Source: Gemmataceae bacterium
GTDB taxonomy: Bacteria; Planctomycetota; Planctomycetia; Gemmatales; Gemmataceae
NCBI GenBank assembly: GCA_019636445.1
Contig: JAHBXO010000002.1
Coordinates: forward strand, 62,001-126,000
Direction: 5' to 3'
DNA: 64,000 nt
Shown: in pieces, positions 26,363 to 34,981 of the stretch
How the letters are laid out: the number at the start of each line of letters is the position of its first letter
Numbering within the stretch: the stretch's first letter is position 1
Program-made: the position numbers and the translations under genes
The notes under the pieces: generated by a model
Databases searched by the model: none
Told to the model about the DNA's origin: nothing
The model's input: only the letters and a program-made list of their open reading frames with translations

Positions 26363-26650
26363 TCAGTCGTGACTCGCGATTTCGATCCGCCGTGCTTCGG
26401 CGGCAGCCTGCGCGGCGGGATCGTTCATCCATTCGAGCACGGCGTCGATAGCGTCTTCAATTTCCGGTACGCTGGCGAATGATCGCAACTTCAATCGTTG
26501 GCCACAGTGCGGACATTCGGCGTAGATGGCCAAGGGCGAAGCCGTGAACGTCAAACCGCAGTGCGACACTTCGCGAGCCGTGGGAAACTGGCGGATGGCA
26601 TCGATCAATTCAGGTGCAATGGCGATTTCGTCGGCTTGCAGTGTTGTCAT
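26363..26650 (-). CDS. small Zn-ribbon-like hypothetical protein
   Basis: A 95-residue protein. AECPHCGQRLKLRSF provides a CPHCG knuckle, and His/Cys residues earlier (VSHCGLTF) may complete a zinc site. The C-terminal half is a helix. It follows the 113-residue gene by 3 bases, so it belongs to the ileS transcript. Function unknown. Confidence 0.6.
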   Translation of the reverse strand: MTTLQADEIAIAPELIDAIRQFPTAREVSHCGLTFTASPLAIYAECPHCGQRLKLRSFASVPEIEDAIDAVLEWMNDPAAQAAAEARRIEIASHD

Positions 26651-26653
26651 GGC

Positions 26654-26995
26654 TTACTCCAGTTCTCTCAGCTTCTCTTTGAACGCGGCGCGGCTCATTC
26701 CGTGGCTCGGTTGGATTTCTTCGTGGGCCGATTGCAACCGGTCCGGCAAGTTCGGCGTACCGGGCGTCGTTACCAATTGTAACCCCATCGCAGCTACTTG
26801 ATTGGCCGTTCGATGGATGACGATGCTGCCCGGTCGAAATGCCGCGAGTATCTCGTCGTCGGTCAGTGGCGGATCGACGGCCCCGATGCGAAACACCGAA
26901 AGGCCTTGCTCTCCCTTACGCAACTGGAACGCGGGCTGACCGGACATCGCTACGCGAACGACAACGGCCACCAATTGCCCTGTTGGATCATCCAT
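26654..26995 (-). CDS. hypothetical protein overlapping ileS end
   Basis: A 113-residue protein whose ATG lies 8 bases inside the ileS 3' end, so it is coupled to ileS. LTDDEILAAFRPGSIVIHRTANQV is the central alpha-beta part, and the C-terminus is a charged helix (SHGMSRAAFKEKLRELE). No motif identifies a function. It is followed by another small gene. The pair may be a later addition to the ileS transcript. Confidence 0.6.
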   Translation of the reverse strand: MDDPTGQLVAVVVRVAMSGQPAFQLRKGEQGLSVFRIGAVDPPLTDDEILAAFRPGSIVIHRTANQVAAMGLQLVTTPGTPNLPDRLQSAHEEIQPSHGMSRAAFKEKLRELE

Positions 26996-29900
26996 CAGCC
27001 TTCCTTATCCCGATTGTCAACTCCCCAACTTCTAATTTGATTGCCCCAAAGACTGACGCCAATTCAAACTGGCCCGCAACTAGTTCAACTGCCTGGACAG
27101 CAGCCATAATTGCGTCTTTGTGGGTGTCGATAACGTCAGATAGTTCATTTGATGTCGTAGCTACATGTAAAACGATTTTGTCCGACAGCTCAAGACGGGC
27201 CTTCTTACGGTTCTCCTGCACGAAGCGGATGACGTCGCGGCTGAGGCCTTCGGCTCGCAGTTCGGGGGTGATGCGGGCATCGATCGCCACCTGCGTGCCG
27301 CGATCCGCAACACCAGCCCAACCGTCGGGGGCAACATATTCGACGGAAAGATCGGCCGAATCCAACACCACGCCGCCAAGATCGACTGGCCCGGTCCGAA
27401 ACTGCTTCGCCAGTTCCTCGGCTGTGATCGCCTTCAACGCCGCGTCGACGTCCTTACGTTTCGCGCCGATCTTCGCACCGGCGGTCTTCATGTTGAGTTT
27501 GACGGCGGCCGTGAGAATCGGTTCCGCGCTCGCGATGACTCGTTTGATGTTCAATTCGTCCTGGAGCGTTTCTGCGAAACGGGCGAGGGCGCGTTTCACC
27601 GGTTCGGCGTCGCTGAACACGCGCAGTTCCGCGAGTGGCTGCCGCACTTTCTGCTTCGCAGCGTTCCGGGCCGCGCCGCCCTGCGTCACGAGATTGAGCA
27701 GCGCCTCGGTGTCGTCCGAGAGCTGCTGATCGATCAGCGATTCATCGACCGAGGGGTAGTCCACCAGGTGGACCGATTCGGGATCGGCTGTGCAGCGCAA
27801 GTTCTTCCACAAGACCTCCGCCAGGAACGGCACGCACGGCGCGATCAGTCGGCAGAGCGTCGTCAGCACCGCGTGCATGGTCTGGTATGCGGCCAACTTG
27901 TCCTTCAGTCCCGCGGCGTCCAGTTCGGCGTTCCTGCTCCAAAACCGGTCGCGGTTCCGGCGGACGTACCAATTGCTCAGTTTTGAGTCCACGAACTCCT
28001 CAGCCACCAATGCGAATCGCATCACGTCGAACGACTCGAACGACTCGCGCGCCGTGCGAATCAATCCTTGGAGGTCGCTCAAAATCCAGCGGTCGATGTC
28101 CGGCCGCTCCTTTACCGGCACTTGTTCGGCCGTCGGGTCGAAGCCATCGGCGATGGCGTAGTTCACGAAGAAGCTGTAGCAGTTCCACAACTTCAGGTGG
28201 AACTTCGCCCGCACTTCGTCCGCGGGCTTCGGGCCGAAGAGCAGGTTGCTCGCCGGGTTCTGCCGGCAGTAGAGCCACCGCATCACGTCAGCGCCGATGG
28301 CGTTGAAGGGAATCGTCGCGCCCTTCGGGTCCTTGATCTCGCCGCCCTCGTCGGCGGCCTTGTTGAACTCGATACTGTTCCCGGCCGACTTGTGCATGTC
28401 GTGGCCGAACTGGTCCTTGCAGGTCGCGAAGCCGAGCAGCGTCTTGAACGGCGGAACTTCGCCGTCACTCATCATCGTGCTGAGCGCGAGCAGGGCGTAG
28501 AACCAGTTGCGGAACTGGCCGGGGAAGCTTTCGGTGATGAAGTCGGCCGGGCGCCAGTCGGCGGGCAGCGTGCTGTACGCCACGATGCCGGCGTCCAGCC
28601 ACGGATTGCCGACGTCCGGGATGCGGAACATGCGGTTGCCGGTGCGCGGGTTCTTCAGGACGATCTTGTCCACCCACGGCCGGTGCGGCGTGTGGCCGTC
28701 GAATTCCTGCCAGCCTTCGACCGCGCGCTCTTTCAACTCCTCGCGGCTGCCGATGACTTCGAAATCAGTCGGGTCCTTCTCGTCCACCCAGATCGGCAGC
28801 GCGAGGCCCCAGTACCGCTTCTTCGAGATCATCCAGTCGCCCATGTTCTTGAGCCAGTCCAGCTCGCGCGCCCGGCCGTTCAGGCTCTCCGGCAGAAATG
28901 TCACCTTCTCGACCACCTTCGCGATCTCTCGCCGAAAGCTGTATTCTTCTTTCTTGTCTTCCACTCCGCACTCCGCACTCCGCACTCCGCACTCCCAAGT
29001 GCCCATGCCGATGAACCACTCGTCCACCAACCGGTAGAGCAACTCCGTCTTGCAGCGCCAGCAGTGCGGGTAGCGGTGGACATAGCGTTCGATGCCGAAG
29101 AGGCGATCCTTCTTCTTCAACTCCTCGAAGACCACGTCGGCCGTTGCCGGGTCGGCGGCATTTTTGCTTTCGAGTGATCCGAAGCCTTTGTGGAAGCAGC
29201 CGTCGTCGCCGATCGGCGCGACCGGCGGCAGGCCGTTGGCCTTGCCCCAGGCGAAGTCGATGCCGCCGCAGCCGGGGGCGGTGTGGACGATGCCGGTCCC
29301 TTCCGATTCGCTGACGTCATCGCCGCCGGAGACGACGCGGTGCGCGGCCGCCCCCGTCACGGCCGGGCACCAGCCGTTCTGCTTCACGATCTTCGCGACT
29401 TCCTCGGGGAAACCGTATTCCGATTGCTGCGCCGGCAGGTCATCGAACGGCCCGGCGTAGCGCCAGCCGAGCATCTCTTCGCCCTTCACCTCGCCGACGA
29501 TCTCGTAGCTCTCGCCCTTGCCGGCCTTCGACTTGAACATCTGCTCGATGGTGTTGAGATTCGGTACGCCATCGAGCCATTCGCGCTTGGACTTCTTGCC
29601 CGGCGCTTGCGCTTCGGGCTGTTCATCGTCTCCACTCGAAGAGGCCATCCGATCCTGCTTGAAGACGCCCTTCGCCAAGTAGTAGACCTCGTTCTTCAGC
29701 TTCACCTTCAGGTACGCGAGCTTCGGATTGATCGCCGCGCCGACGTTGCTCGTCAGCGTCCACGGCGTCGTCGTCCACACCAACAGGTTCTCGCCGGGCT
29801 TGTCGAGCAGTGGCAGCTTCACAAAGCAGGCGCGGTGCTCGACAAGTTTGTAGCCCTCCTTCATCTCCTGCTCTGAGATGCCGACGCCGCAGCGGCCACA

Positions 29901-30506
29901 CCAAGGCATCACGTCGTAGCCGCGATAGATCAGCTTCTTCGCGAAGCACTTCTTGAGGAAACTCCAGATCGCGAAGTTGTTCCGCTCAGCCATCGTGAAA
30001 TACGACTTCCGGTCGTCCGGCGACTTGGCCCAGTCCTCGTCCGTCTTGTCCCAGTCCATCCACATGCCGAGGCGGATGCTCTGATCCGTCTGCACGCGGG
30101 CGAAGGTGTTGACGCGGTCCTTGCAAGCCTGCACGAACTTGTCGATGCTCGCCTCGACGTTCCCCGGCACGAGGTTCTCGATGTCGCGTTTGCTCTTGAG
30201 TTGCAGTTCCTTCTCGACCTCGACCTCGACCCACAGTCCCTGGCAGTCGAAACCGTTCTGGTAGCGTAGCTCGCGCCCCGTCATCGCGAAATAGCGGTTG
30301 TAGGCATCCTTGTAGGTGCGCCCCCAGGCGTGGTGGACGCCCATCGGATTGTTCGCGGTGATCGGCCCGTCGAGGAACGACCACTTCGGCTTGCCGGCAT
30401 TGAGGGCTTTGCGTTTCTCGAAGGTGCCGTCCTCGGCCCAGAACTTCAGGACATGGCGTTCCATCGCGGGGAAATCGGGCGACGACTCGACCTTCTCGAA
30501 CGGCAT
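26988..30506 (-). CDS. ileS: isoleucyl-tRNA synthetase
   Basis: A 1172-residue class I aminoacyl-tRNA synthetase charging tRNA-Ile. The HIGH motif is GVHHAWG at residues 56-62. The KMSKS loop is the variant DMHKSAGN, as in the divergent planctomycete/verrucomicrobial-type IleRS. The editing domain (LLVWTTTPWTLTSN) is present, and the anticodon-binding domain follows (LSNWYVRRNRDRFW). It is longer than the usual 930-1050 residues. Residues about 504-516 are encoded by a tandem GGAGTGC repeat (separate feature) between EWFIGMG and the conserved EIAKVVEKVTFLPE block, which looks like an in-frame repeat insertion. Confidence 0.95.
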   Translation of the reverse strand: MPFEKVESSPDFPAMERHVLKFWAEDGTFEKRKALNAGKPKWSFLDGPITANNPMGVHHAWGRTYKDAYNRYFAMTGRELRYQNGFDCQGLWVEVEVEKELQLKSKRDIENLVPGNVEASIDKFVQACKDRVNTFARVQTDQSIRLGMWMDWDKTDEDWAKSPDDRKSYFTMAERNNFAIWSFLKKCFAKKLIYRGYDVMPWCGRCGVGISEQEMKEGYKLVEHRACFVKLPLLDKPGENLLVWTTTPWTLTSNVGAAINPKLAYLKVKLKNEVYYLAKGVFKQDRMASSSGDDEQPEAQAPGKKSKREWLDGVPNLNTIEQMFKSKAGKGESYEIVGEVKGEEMLGWRYAGPFDDLPAQQSEYGFPEEVAKIVKQNGWCPAVTGAAAHRVVSGGDDVSESEGTGIVHTAPGCGGIDFAWGKANGLPPVAPIGDDGCFHKGFGSLESKNAADPATADVVFEELKKKDRLFGIERYVHRYPHCWRCKTELLYRLVDEWFIGMGTWECGVRSAECGVEDKKEEYSFRREIAKVVEKVTFLPESLNGRARELDWLKNMGDWMISKKRYWGLALPIWVDEKDPTDFEVIGSREELKERAVEGWQEFDGHTPHRPWVDKIVLKNPRTGNRMFRIPDVGNPWLDAGIVAYSTLPADWRPADFITESFPGQFRNWFYALLALSTMMSDGEVPPFKTLLGFATCKDQFGHDMHKSAGNSIEFNKAADEGGEIKDPKGATIPFNAIGADVMRWLYCRQNPASNLLFGPKPADEVRAKFHLKLWNCYSFFVNYAIADGFDPTAEQVPVKERPDIDRWILSDLQGLIRTARESFESFDVMRFALVAEEFVDSKLSNWYVRRNRDRFWSRNAELDAAGLKDKLAAYQTMHAVLTTLCRLIAPCVPFLAEVLWKNLRCTADPESVHLVDYPSVDESLIDQQLSDDTEALLNLVTQGGAARNAAKQKVRQPLAELRVFSDAEPVKRALARFAETLQDELNIKRVIASAEPILTAAVKLNMKTAGAKIGAKRKDVDAALKAITAEELAKQFRTGPVDLGGVVLDSADLSVEYVAPDGWAGVADRGTQVAIDARITPELRAEGLSRDVIRFVQENRKKARLELSDKIVLHVATTSNELSDVIDTHKDAIMAAVQAVELVAGQFELASVFGAIKLEVGELTIGIRKADG
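28961..28997. repeat. GGAGTGC tandem repeat inside ileS
   Basis: On the coding strand GGAGTGC recurs about four to five times at 7-base spacing, giving the peptide ECGVRSAECGVE. The same type of repeat, in GGAATGC form, appears beside the tRNA-like element at 46528 and near 61051. The 7-base unit preserves frame only in multiples of three, yet the ORF is open. Confidence 0.8.
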
Positions 30507-30580
30507 CGGCGGAAACCTCGGCGGTGAAACGAACGGTTAGTGTAGAAGGTGATCAAATGGATGGGATAGTTCGAGCAAAA

Positions 30581-30639
30581 CGACCGAGAGCGGCCTGTCG
30601 GGTCCTGTGACGAGGCCCGCGCCAGACCGCTCTCGGTCG
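30581..30639 (-). terminator. terminator of the caspase-cytochrome c cluster
   Basis: CGACCGAGAGCGG and CCGCTCTCGGTCG form a perfect 13-bp stem around a 33-base loop. On the minus strand it is followed by TTTTG. It lies about 50 bases beyond the stop of the caspase-like gene and upstream of ileS. Confidence 0.75.
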
Positions 30640-30689
30640 ATGCTCACTCAGTCGACGCCACCTCATGTCGCACACGACGAACACCAGGA

Positions 30690-33311
30690 TCACTTCGCGC
30701 CCGAATTGATCCAGTCCTTGATGGCCTGCTTTTCGGCAGCCGTCAGCCGCGGCTTGTCGGGCGGAGGCATGCTGTCGGACATGATCGCGCCCCAGAGATC
30801 GCTTTTGTCCGCGTCGCCGGGCACGACCAACCCCGGCTTTTTGCCAATGGATTCCAGAGTCCGCAGGTCGATCATGGCGCGAATCTGCGGTGTACCATGG
30901 CACGAGTAGCAATGGGTACGAAAGACCGCCGAGACCTTCTCGAACGACACCGCCGTCGCGGGCTTCGTGCCGGTACCGGAATCGGGCTTCATTTCCATTT
31001 TCTCGTCTTCCGGCGGCGCCGCTTCCGGGATCACCTCCCACTTCAAGCCGAGCGCCAGGTTCTTGTGCATCTTGGCGAGGACCTCCCACGGCGTGCCCTT
31101 GTGGTCGTCCGCCATCTTGGCGAGCAATTCGCGGGCTTCCTCGGCCTTTTCCTGAATGTCCTTCTTGCTGGTCATCTTGATCGTGGACGCGAGTCGATAA
31201 CCTGCGGCTTTGCCCTTCTCGGGCTTCGGGAGGCTGTCGGTACGGATCTTACCAAGCGCCCCGCGATATTCCTCGATGAAGGCCCAGCGCAACTGGGTCT
31301 GCGCCTTGGCGTACTGGTAGAGTGCCAGCCATCGCTTGGACTTCTCGTTGGGCAGTTCCGCCGCCACCTTTTCGAGTTTGTCCATCTTGTCCTTGAGTTC
31401 CAATTCGATGAGAGCGGGGCCGGTCTGGTCGTCGAGGGCGTTCTTCCGGGCTTTGTCGTCCACGTCGCCCTCGAAGGATTCCTTCAAGCCGTTCTCGCCG
31501 AAGGTCCACTTCTCGCGGATCGTCTGGAGCGCTTCGAGCGTGGCGTGCCGGACGGGATACTTGGCCTGGTCCTTGAGGATTTGATCATCGGCGATCCCGT
31601 CGTCGGCATAGGCCTTCATCACTTCGGCATCGAACGGGTAGACCTGGCCGAGGCTCGCCGGGATTTCCAGATCCTTGCGGATGCCCGGCAAGGAAGCGGC
31701 CTGCATCACCTTGGTGATGTCGTCGAGGGAGACGCCCTTGGGAATCTCCGCCCAGGCGAATCGCGCGGCAAGCGCTTCGTCCTTGTCGTAGTCGACCGCC
31801 GCTTTCGGTTCCTCGCCGGCCAGTTTCACCGTTTGCACGATGCGGTTGTCGCGCTTCGCACCCAGATACGCTTTCAAGGAGTCCATCCAGGGCGCGATCG
31901 GCAGCGGATCGCCCGGGTTCGGCGGTGGCTGCTTCATGGCCTTCACGCGATCGGCCTGGACGCGAAAGGCGGTCAGGAATTCGCTGCCCGTCTCCTGAAT
32001 CTCGTGGGCGTTCTCGCCGGCCGAGCAACTGGTGACGACCTGCACGCCGGGCGGAACCGCGTGAAGCAACTCGTCGAGTTTGGGAGACATCGGTTCGCTG
32101 CCCGGCTTCGCGGCTCCGTACTGCGTGTTGAATCGGCAGACATCCAGAATCAACAGTTTCTGCTGAGCCTTGCAGTCTTTCAACTTCGCGAAAATGTCGT
32201 CGAGCGGAATGAGCGTGCCGACGGCATCCGGTTCGCCTTCCACCGGCACGAGGTAGGCTTTGCCATCCATTTCAACCGCATGACCGCCGAAGTAGACCAC
32301 GACGCGATCTTGTGCCCGGCTGGTCGAGCAGAATTCGGCGACCGCCTTCTCCAAAACCGACTTGATGGGCGGCTTGAATTCCTTGTCGCCAGAGGTGTCG
32401 CTCAACACGAACAACTGGTTATTGTCCTTGTCGTTCGGAATTCGCCACTCGAAGGCGATCTTCTTGGCGGTCCTCGTGGGCAGGTCGTCGCCGCGCGTGC
32501 CGGCACCGGGCGTGAGGTTGTTGAAATAGATGTACTTGGAGATGTGCACGAAGAGCATGCGGCGAGGGAACGGATCGCCGGATAGTTTCGATGTGGTCTT
32601 TCCCGCGTCGCTCCCGGTCGTACCGATGTGCTTGGCGAGGCTCTTGTCGTTTTCCTGCTTGGCCTGGGCGTCCTTGCGAGCCTGATCGTTTTCGATCTTG
32701 TTCATGAAGAAGATGGCACCGCCGACCATCGATCCGCAGAGTACGAGAACGAGGGCCGGGCCGATCCAACGGTTGCCGCCGCGGCGTTTGTACCCGCGGG
32801 GCCGGGACGGTTCGAAATCCGCCTGGAAGGCGACATCGGCCGGGGTGGGTGTGTAGGCGGGTGCCGCGTAGGGCTGCGGATATGGCTGGGGCGGATAGCC
32901 GGGTGGGGCGTATCCGGGAGATGCATAGGCCTGGGGGTCGTAACCGTGTGGCGGGTAACCGGGCGGCGGGGCGTAGGCCTGAGGCGGATAAGGTTGCTGC
33001 GGATAGCCGGGAGGAGCGTATCCGGCAGGCGGTGCGTACGGGTAGCCCTGCGGGTAAGGCTGGGGCGGTGCATAGCCGGGAGGCGGAGCATAGGCCGGCA
33101 TCGGCGGCTGGCCGGCCGGCATCGGCGGAGCGGGCTGCGGCTGCGAGACCGGCGCCGCCGGTATTGGCTGAGGCGACGGGGTTTCGGGACGTTTCCGCCC
33201 CTGAACGACCATGCCGCACTTCTTGCACTTCATCGCCCGTTCGGCCCAGTCGATCGGAATCCGGAGCACGTTCCGACATCCCGGACAGACGGCTTGAACA
33301 GTGGCGGACAT
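30690..33311 (-). CDS. membrane-anchored caspase-like protease fused to cytochrome c
   Basis: An 873-residue multidomain protein. Residues 9-32 are a zinc ribbon (CPGC and CKKC). Residues about 43-160 are a Pro/Tyr/Gly-rich repeat region. Residues about 183-203 are one membrane helix preceded by Arg/Lys, so the C-terminal part is predicted periplasmic. Residues about 250-430 are a caspase/metacaspase-like (C14) domain, with His344 in YFGGHA and Cys392 in LLILDVCR as the catalytic dyad. A helical region follows. The last 90 residues are a planctomycete-type cytochrome c with CYSCH (801-805) and Met848 as a candidate ligand. It is last in a four-gene cluster. Proteolysis controlled by heme redox state is an inference. 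Confidence 0.9.
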   Translation of the reverse strand: MSATVQAVCPGCRNVLRIPIDWAERAMKCKKCGMVVQGRKRPETPSPQPIPAAPVSQPQPAPPMPAGQPPMPAYAPPPGYAPPQPYPQGYPYAPPAGYAPPGYPQQPYPPQAYAPPPGYPPHGYDPQAYASPGYAPPGYPPQPYPQPYAAPAYTPTPADVAFQADFEPSRPRGYKRRGGNRWIGPALVLVLCGSMVGGAIFFMNKIENDQARKDAQAKQENDKSLAKHIGTTGSDAGKTTSKLSGDPFPRRMLFVHISKYIYFNNLTPGAGTRGDDLPTRTAKKIAFEWRIPNDKDNNQLFVLSDTSGDKEFKPPIKSVLEKAVAEFCSTSRAQDRVVVYFGGHAVEMDGKAYLVPVEGEPDAVGTLIPLDDIFAKLKDCKAQQKLLILDVCRFNTQYGAAKPGSEPMSPKLDELLHAVPPGVQVVTSCSAGENAHEIQETGSEFLTAFRVQADRVKAMKQPPPNPGDPLPIAPWMDSLKAYLGAKRDNRIVQTVKLAGEEPKAAVDYDKDEALAARFAWAEIPKGVSLDDITKVMQAASLPGIRKDLEIPASLGQVYPFDAEVMKAYADDGIADDQILKDQAKYPVRHATLEALQTIREKWTFGENGLKESFEGDVDDKARKNALDDQTGPALIELELKDKMDKLEKVAAELPNEKSKRWLALYQYAKAQTQLRWAFIEEYRGALGKIRTDSLPKPEKGKAAGYRLASTIKMTSKKDIQEKAEEARELLAKMADDHKGTPWEVLAKMHKNLALGLKWEVIPEAAPPEDEKMEMKPDSGTGTKPATAVSFEKVSAVFRTHCYSCHGTPQIRAMIDLRTLESIGKKPGLVVPGDADKSDLWGAIMSDSMPPPDKPRLTAAEKQAIKDWINSGAK

Positions 33312-33382
33312 TCGCGTCTCCCGCGTGCGAAAAATCGTTCAGGATTCATTTTACGGCACAAACCGCCGGAATGTCGGAACGA

Positions 33383-33610
33383 TCAGTCCATTTTGAATTG
33401 GGGTTCATCGTCGTCGAAGATCGGAGTCAGGTCGGCGGTCGATTCCAAACCGACCGGTTCGGGCACCGGGGACGGCGCGGCCGGGTTCCCCGCCGGCACC
33501 TTGATCGACTGCTTGCAAATCAAGCATGCCACGACCTTGCCCCGGTCCGCTTCCTCGACCAGCATGAACTTCCGGCACTTCGGATTCGGACACCGCACGG
33601 CCGCGACCAT
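33383..33610 (-). CDS. small zinc-ribbon protein
   Basis: A 75-residue protein with CPNPKC and CLIC pairs (residues about 7-32) forming a zinc ribbon similar to the N-terminus of the downstream caspase-like protein. A Pro-rich linker and an acidic tail (FDDDEPQFKMD) follow. It lies 2 bases after the SRPBCC gene and 71 bases before the caspase-like gene. A shared ribbon fold suggests a common partner; function is unknown. Confidence 0.7.
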   Translation of the reverse strand: MVAAVRCPNPKCRKFMLVEEADRGKVVACLICKQSIKVPAGNPAAPSPVPEPVGLESTADLTPIFDDDEPQFKMD

Positions 33611-33612
33611 GA

Positions 33613-34086
33613 TTATTCTCCCGACGGTTCCGCCACCAACTTCTCGGCCAACGCCTTGAGTTGCGCGTGATCGCGATCGACGACCTGGCCGACGCCCATA
33701 CGAATCAACGGCTTGATGAGCCGCATGAAGAAGCCCTTCACGGGCATGTGGAAATCATATTTCAAGACCGTCACGCCGGACCCATCGTCGGAAAGCAACT
33801 CGTAGACCACGCCCATGACGATGTCGGGCGGCAGCGTTCCACCGGTCATACCCACCGACAGCTTGCGACCGGGTTCCCAGTCGATCACCGTCGAGCGGTA
33901 GGTCACCATCTGGTTGTTCTGCAACATGCGGACGTTCGCGACCGAACCCACGCCGCGGCTTTCGGAGTTTTCGATATCCTCGGAAACGAGTTGCGCCATC
34001 CAGCGTTTGCGCAGGTCGAATTCGGTCAGGCAGCGCCAAACCGTCTCGGCCGGCGCATGAATGGCGATTTGACGCTCGAGGTGCAT
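33613..34086 (-). CDS. SRPBCC-fold (polyketide cyclase-like) protein
   Basis: A 157-residue single-domain protein. HLERQIAIHAPAETVWRCLTEFDLRKRWM is the standard opening of the SRPBCC (START/Bet v1-like) fold. MVTYRSTVIDWEPGRKLSVGM and TVLKYDFHMPVKGFFMRLIKPLI provide the sheet and long C-terminal helix around a hydrophobic cavity. Members bind lipids, heme-like or other hydrophobic ligands, or act as cyclases. It is 11 bases after the YHS-domain gene and 2 bases before the zinc-ribbon gene. The ligand is unknown. Confidence 0.85.
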   Translation of the reverse strand: MHLERQIAIHAPAETVWRCLTEFDLRKRWMAQLVSEDIENSESRGVGSVANVRMLQNNQMVTYRSTVIDWEPGRKLSVGMTGGTLPPDIVMGVVYELLSDDGSGVTVLKYDFHMPVKGFFMRLIKPLIRMGVGQVVDRDHAQLKALAEKLVAEPSGE

Positions 34087-34097
34087 GGCGGCTCCGG

Positions 34098-34796
34098 TTA
34101 CTTGTTCTTCTTCTCGAAGGCGTCGACGTACTTCTTGGGGTTGTCGTTGAATTCGTCACGGCAGCCGGAACAGCAAACGTAGTATGTTTTCCCGTTGAAG
34201 CTGACGGCCATCGTGCCGACACCACCGGTGACAACGCATTCGGGCTTCTTCGCGGCCGCGCCACCCGCGAACGACTCGCCCTCCTTCGTGCCCGACGCCT
34301 TGTAAACGCCGGAGAACAGCCCTTTGCCGCCTTCCTGGACTTCGTAGTTCAGGGCCAGACGCACGCCTTCGCTGAGCGTGTTGATCGTGATCCGGTGGAC
34401 ATCGCCGGACTTGGCATCCTTCGATTCGAACTTCAGCGTGCCTCGTTTGAATTCACCGGTATAGACACGGCTCTTCTTGTCCTTGTCCGTCGTCGTGAGC
34501 TGGTAGAGCTTTTTGTCGGCCAGATAGCGGATCTCACCCGCGCTGAACTGCTTGCCGTCCTTGTTGTCGATGACGATCCAGGCATCGTCTTTCTGAAACT
34601 TCCAGCCGAAGGTCGGGGATTCCTTCCAAGACGTGCCTTTGGTCGGTTTGGCGTCGAGGTTCCACTGGCCGATGAACTCCCCGATTTCCTGCAGGGCCTT
34701 GCGGGACTTGACGGCGTCGGCCTTCTCGTCAGCGAAAAGCGATCCGGTCAGCAGTGCGGTGACCAGGGCGGCGGCCAGTATCGTTCGAAGGTTCAT
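34098..34796 (-). CDS. secreted protein with C-terminal YHS metal-binding domain
   Basis: A 232-residue protein. I chose the ATG giving a signal peptide (MNLRTILAAALVTALLTGSLFA). The central part is a beta-rich domain (WKFQKDDAWIVIDNKDG, RYLADKKLYQLTT, SGDVHRITINT). The C-terminus, PECVVTGGVGTMAVSFNGKTYYVCCSGC, is a YHS/TRASH-type metal-binding domain with three cysteines. It is the first gene of the minus-strand cluster leading to the caspase-cytochrome c fusion. Its promoter would lie in the intergenic region shared with gntR. Confidence 0.82.
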   Translation of the reverse strand: MNLRTILAAALVTALLTGSLFADEKADAVKSRKALQEIGEFIGQWNLDAKPTKGTSWKESPTFGWKFQKDDAWIVIDNKDGKQFSAGEIRYLADKKLYQLTTTDKDKKSRVYTGEFKRGTLKFESKDAKSGDVHRITINTLSEGVRLALNYEVQEGGKGLFSGVYKASGTKEGESFAGGAAAKKPECVVTGGVGTMAVSFNGKTYYVCCSGCRDEFNDNPKKYVDAFEKKNK

Positions 34797-34922
34797 GATT
34801 GGATTCCGTGGAGGGACTCGAATTCCCGTTGGACGCCGGGATCGCCGAAACGGTTCCATTGCGGGCGGTCCGGAAACTGGTTTCATGTTATGCCTGCTAG
34901 AGGGCAATTCGCGAGAAAACGA

Positions 34923-34951
34923 TTGACAGTCCGGTCTCGGTTCATTACTGT
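34923..34951 (+). promoter_or_regulatory. sigma70-type promoter of the gntR-ABC operon
   Basis: TTGACA at 34923-34928, a 17-base spacer and TACTGT at 34946-34951 lie about 30 bases before the gntR start codon. The -35 is a perfect consensus match. Confidence 0.75.
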
Positions 34952-34964
34952 TCTAGTCAACCGA
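34937..34964. promoter_or_regulatory. candidate GntR operator (TCGGTT-N16-AACCGA)
   Basis: TCGGTT at 34937-34942 and AACCGA at 34959-34964 are inverted complements that bracket the -10 element. A regulator bound here would block RNA polymerase, fitting autoregulation by the GntR/YtrA protein encoded just downstream. Binding is inferred, not shown. Confidence 0.45.
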
Positions 34965-34981
34965 TACACCGACACGCAGCC

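Noticed and set aside
30690..33311. Classic apoptosis-type system
   Set aside because: The caspase and cytochrome c domains are real by motif, but the animal pathway uses a separate soluble cytochrome c; homology of mechanism cannot be claimed.
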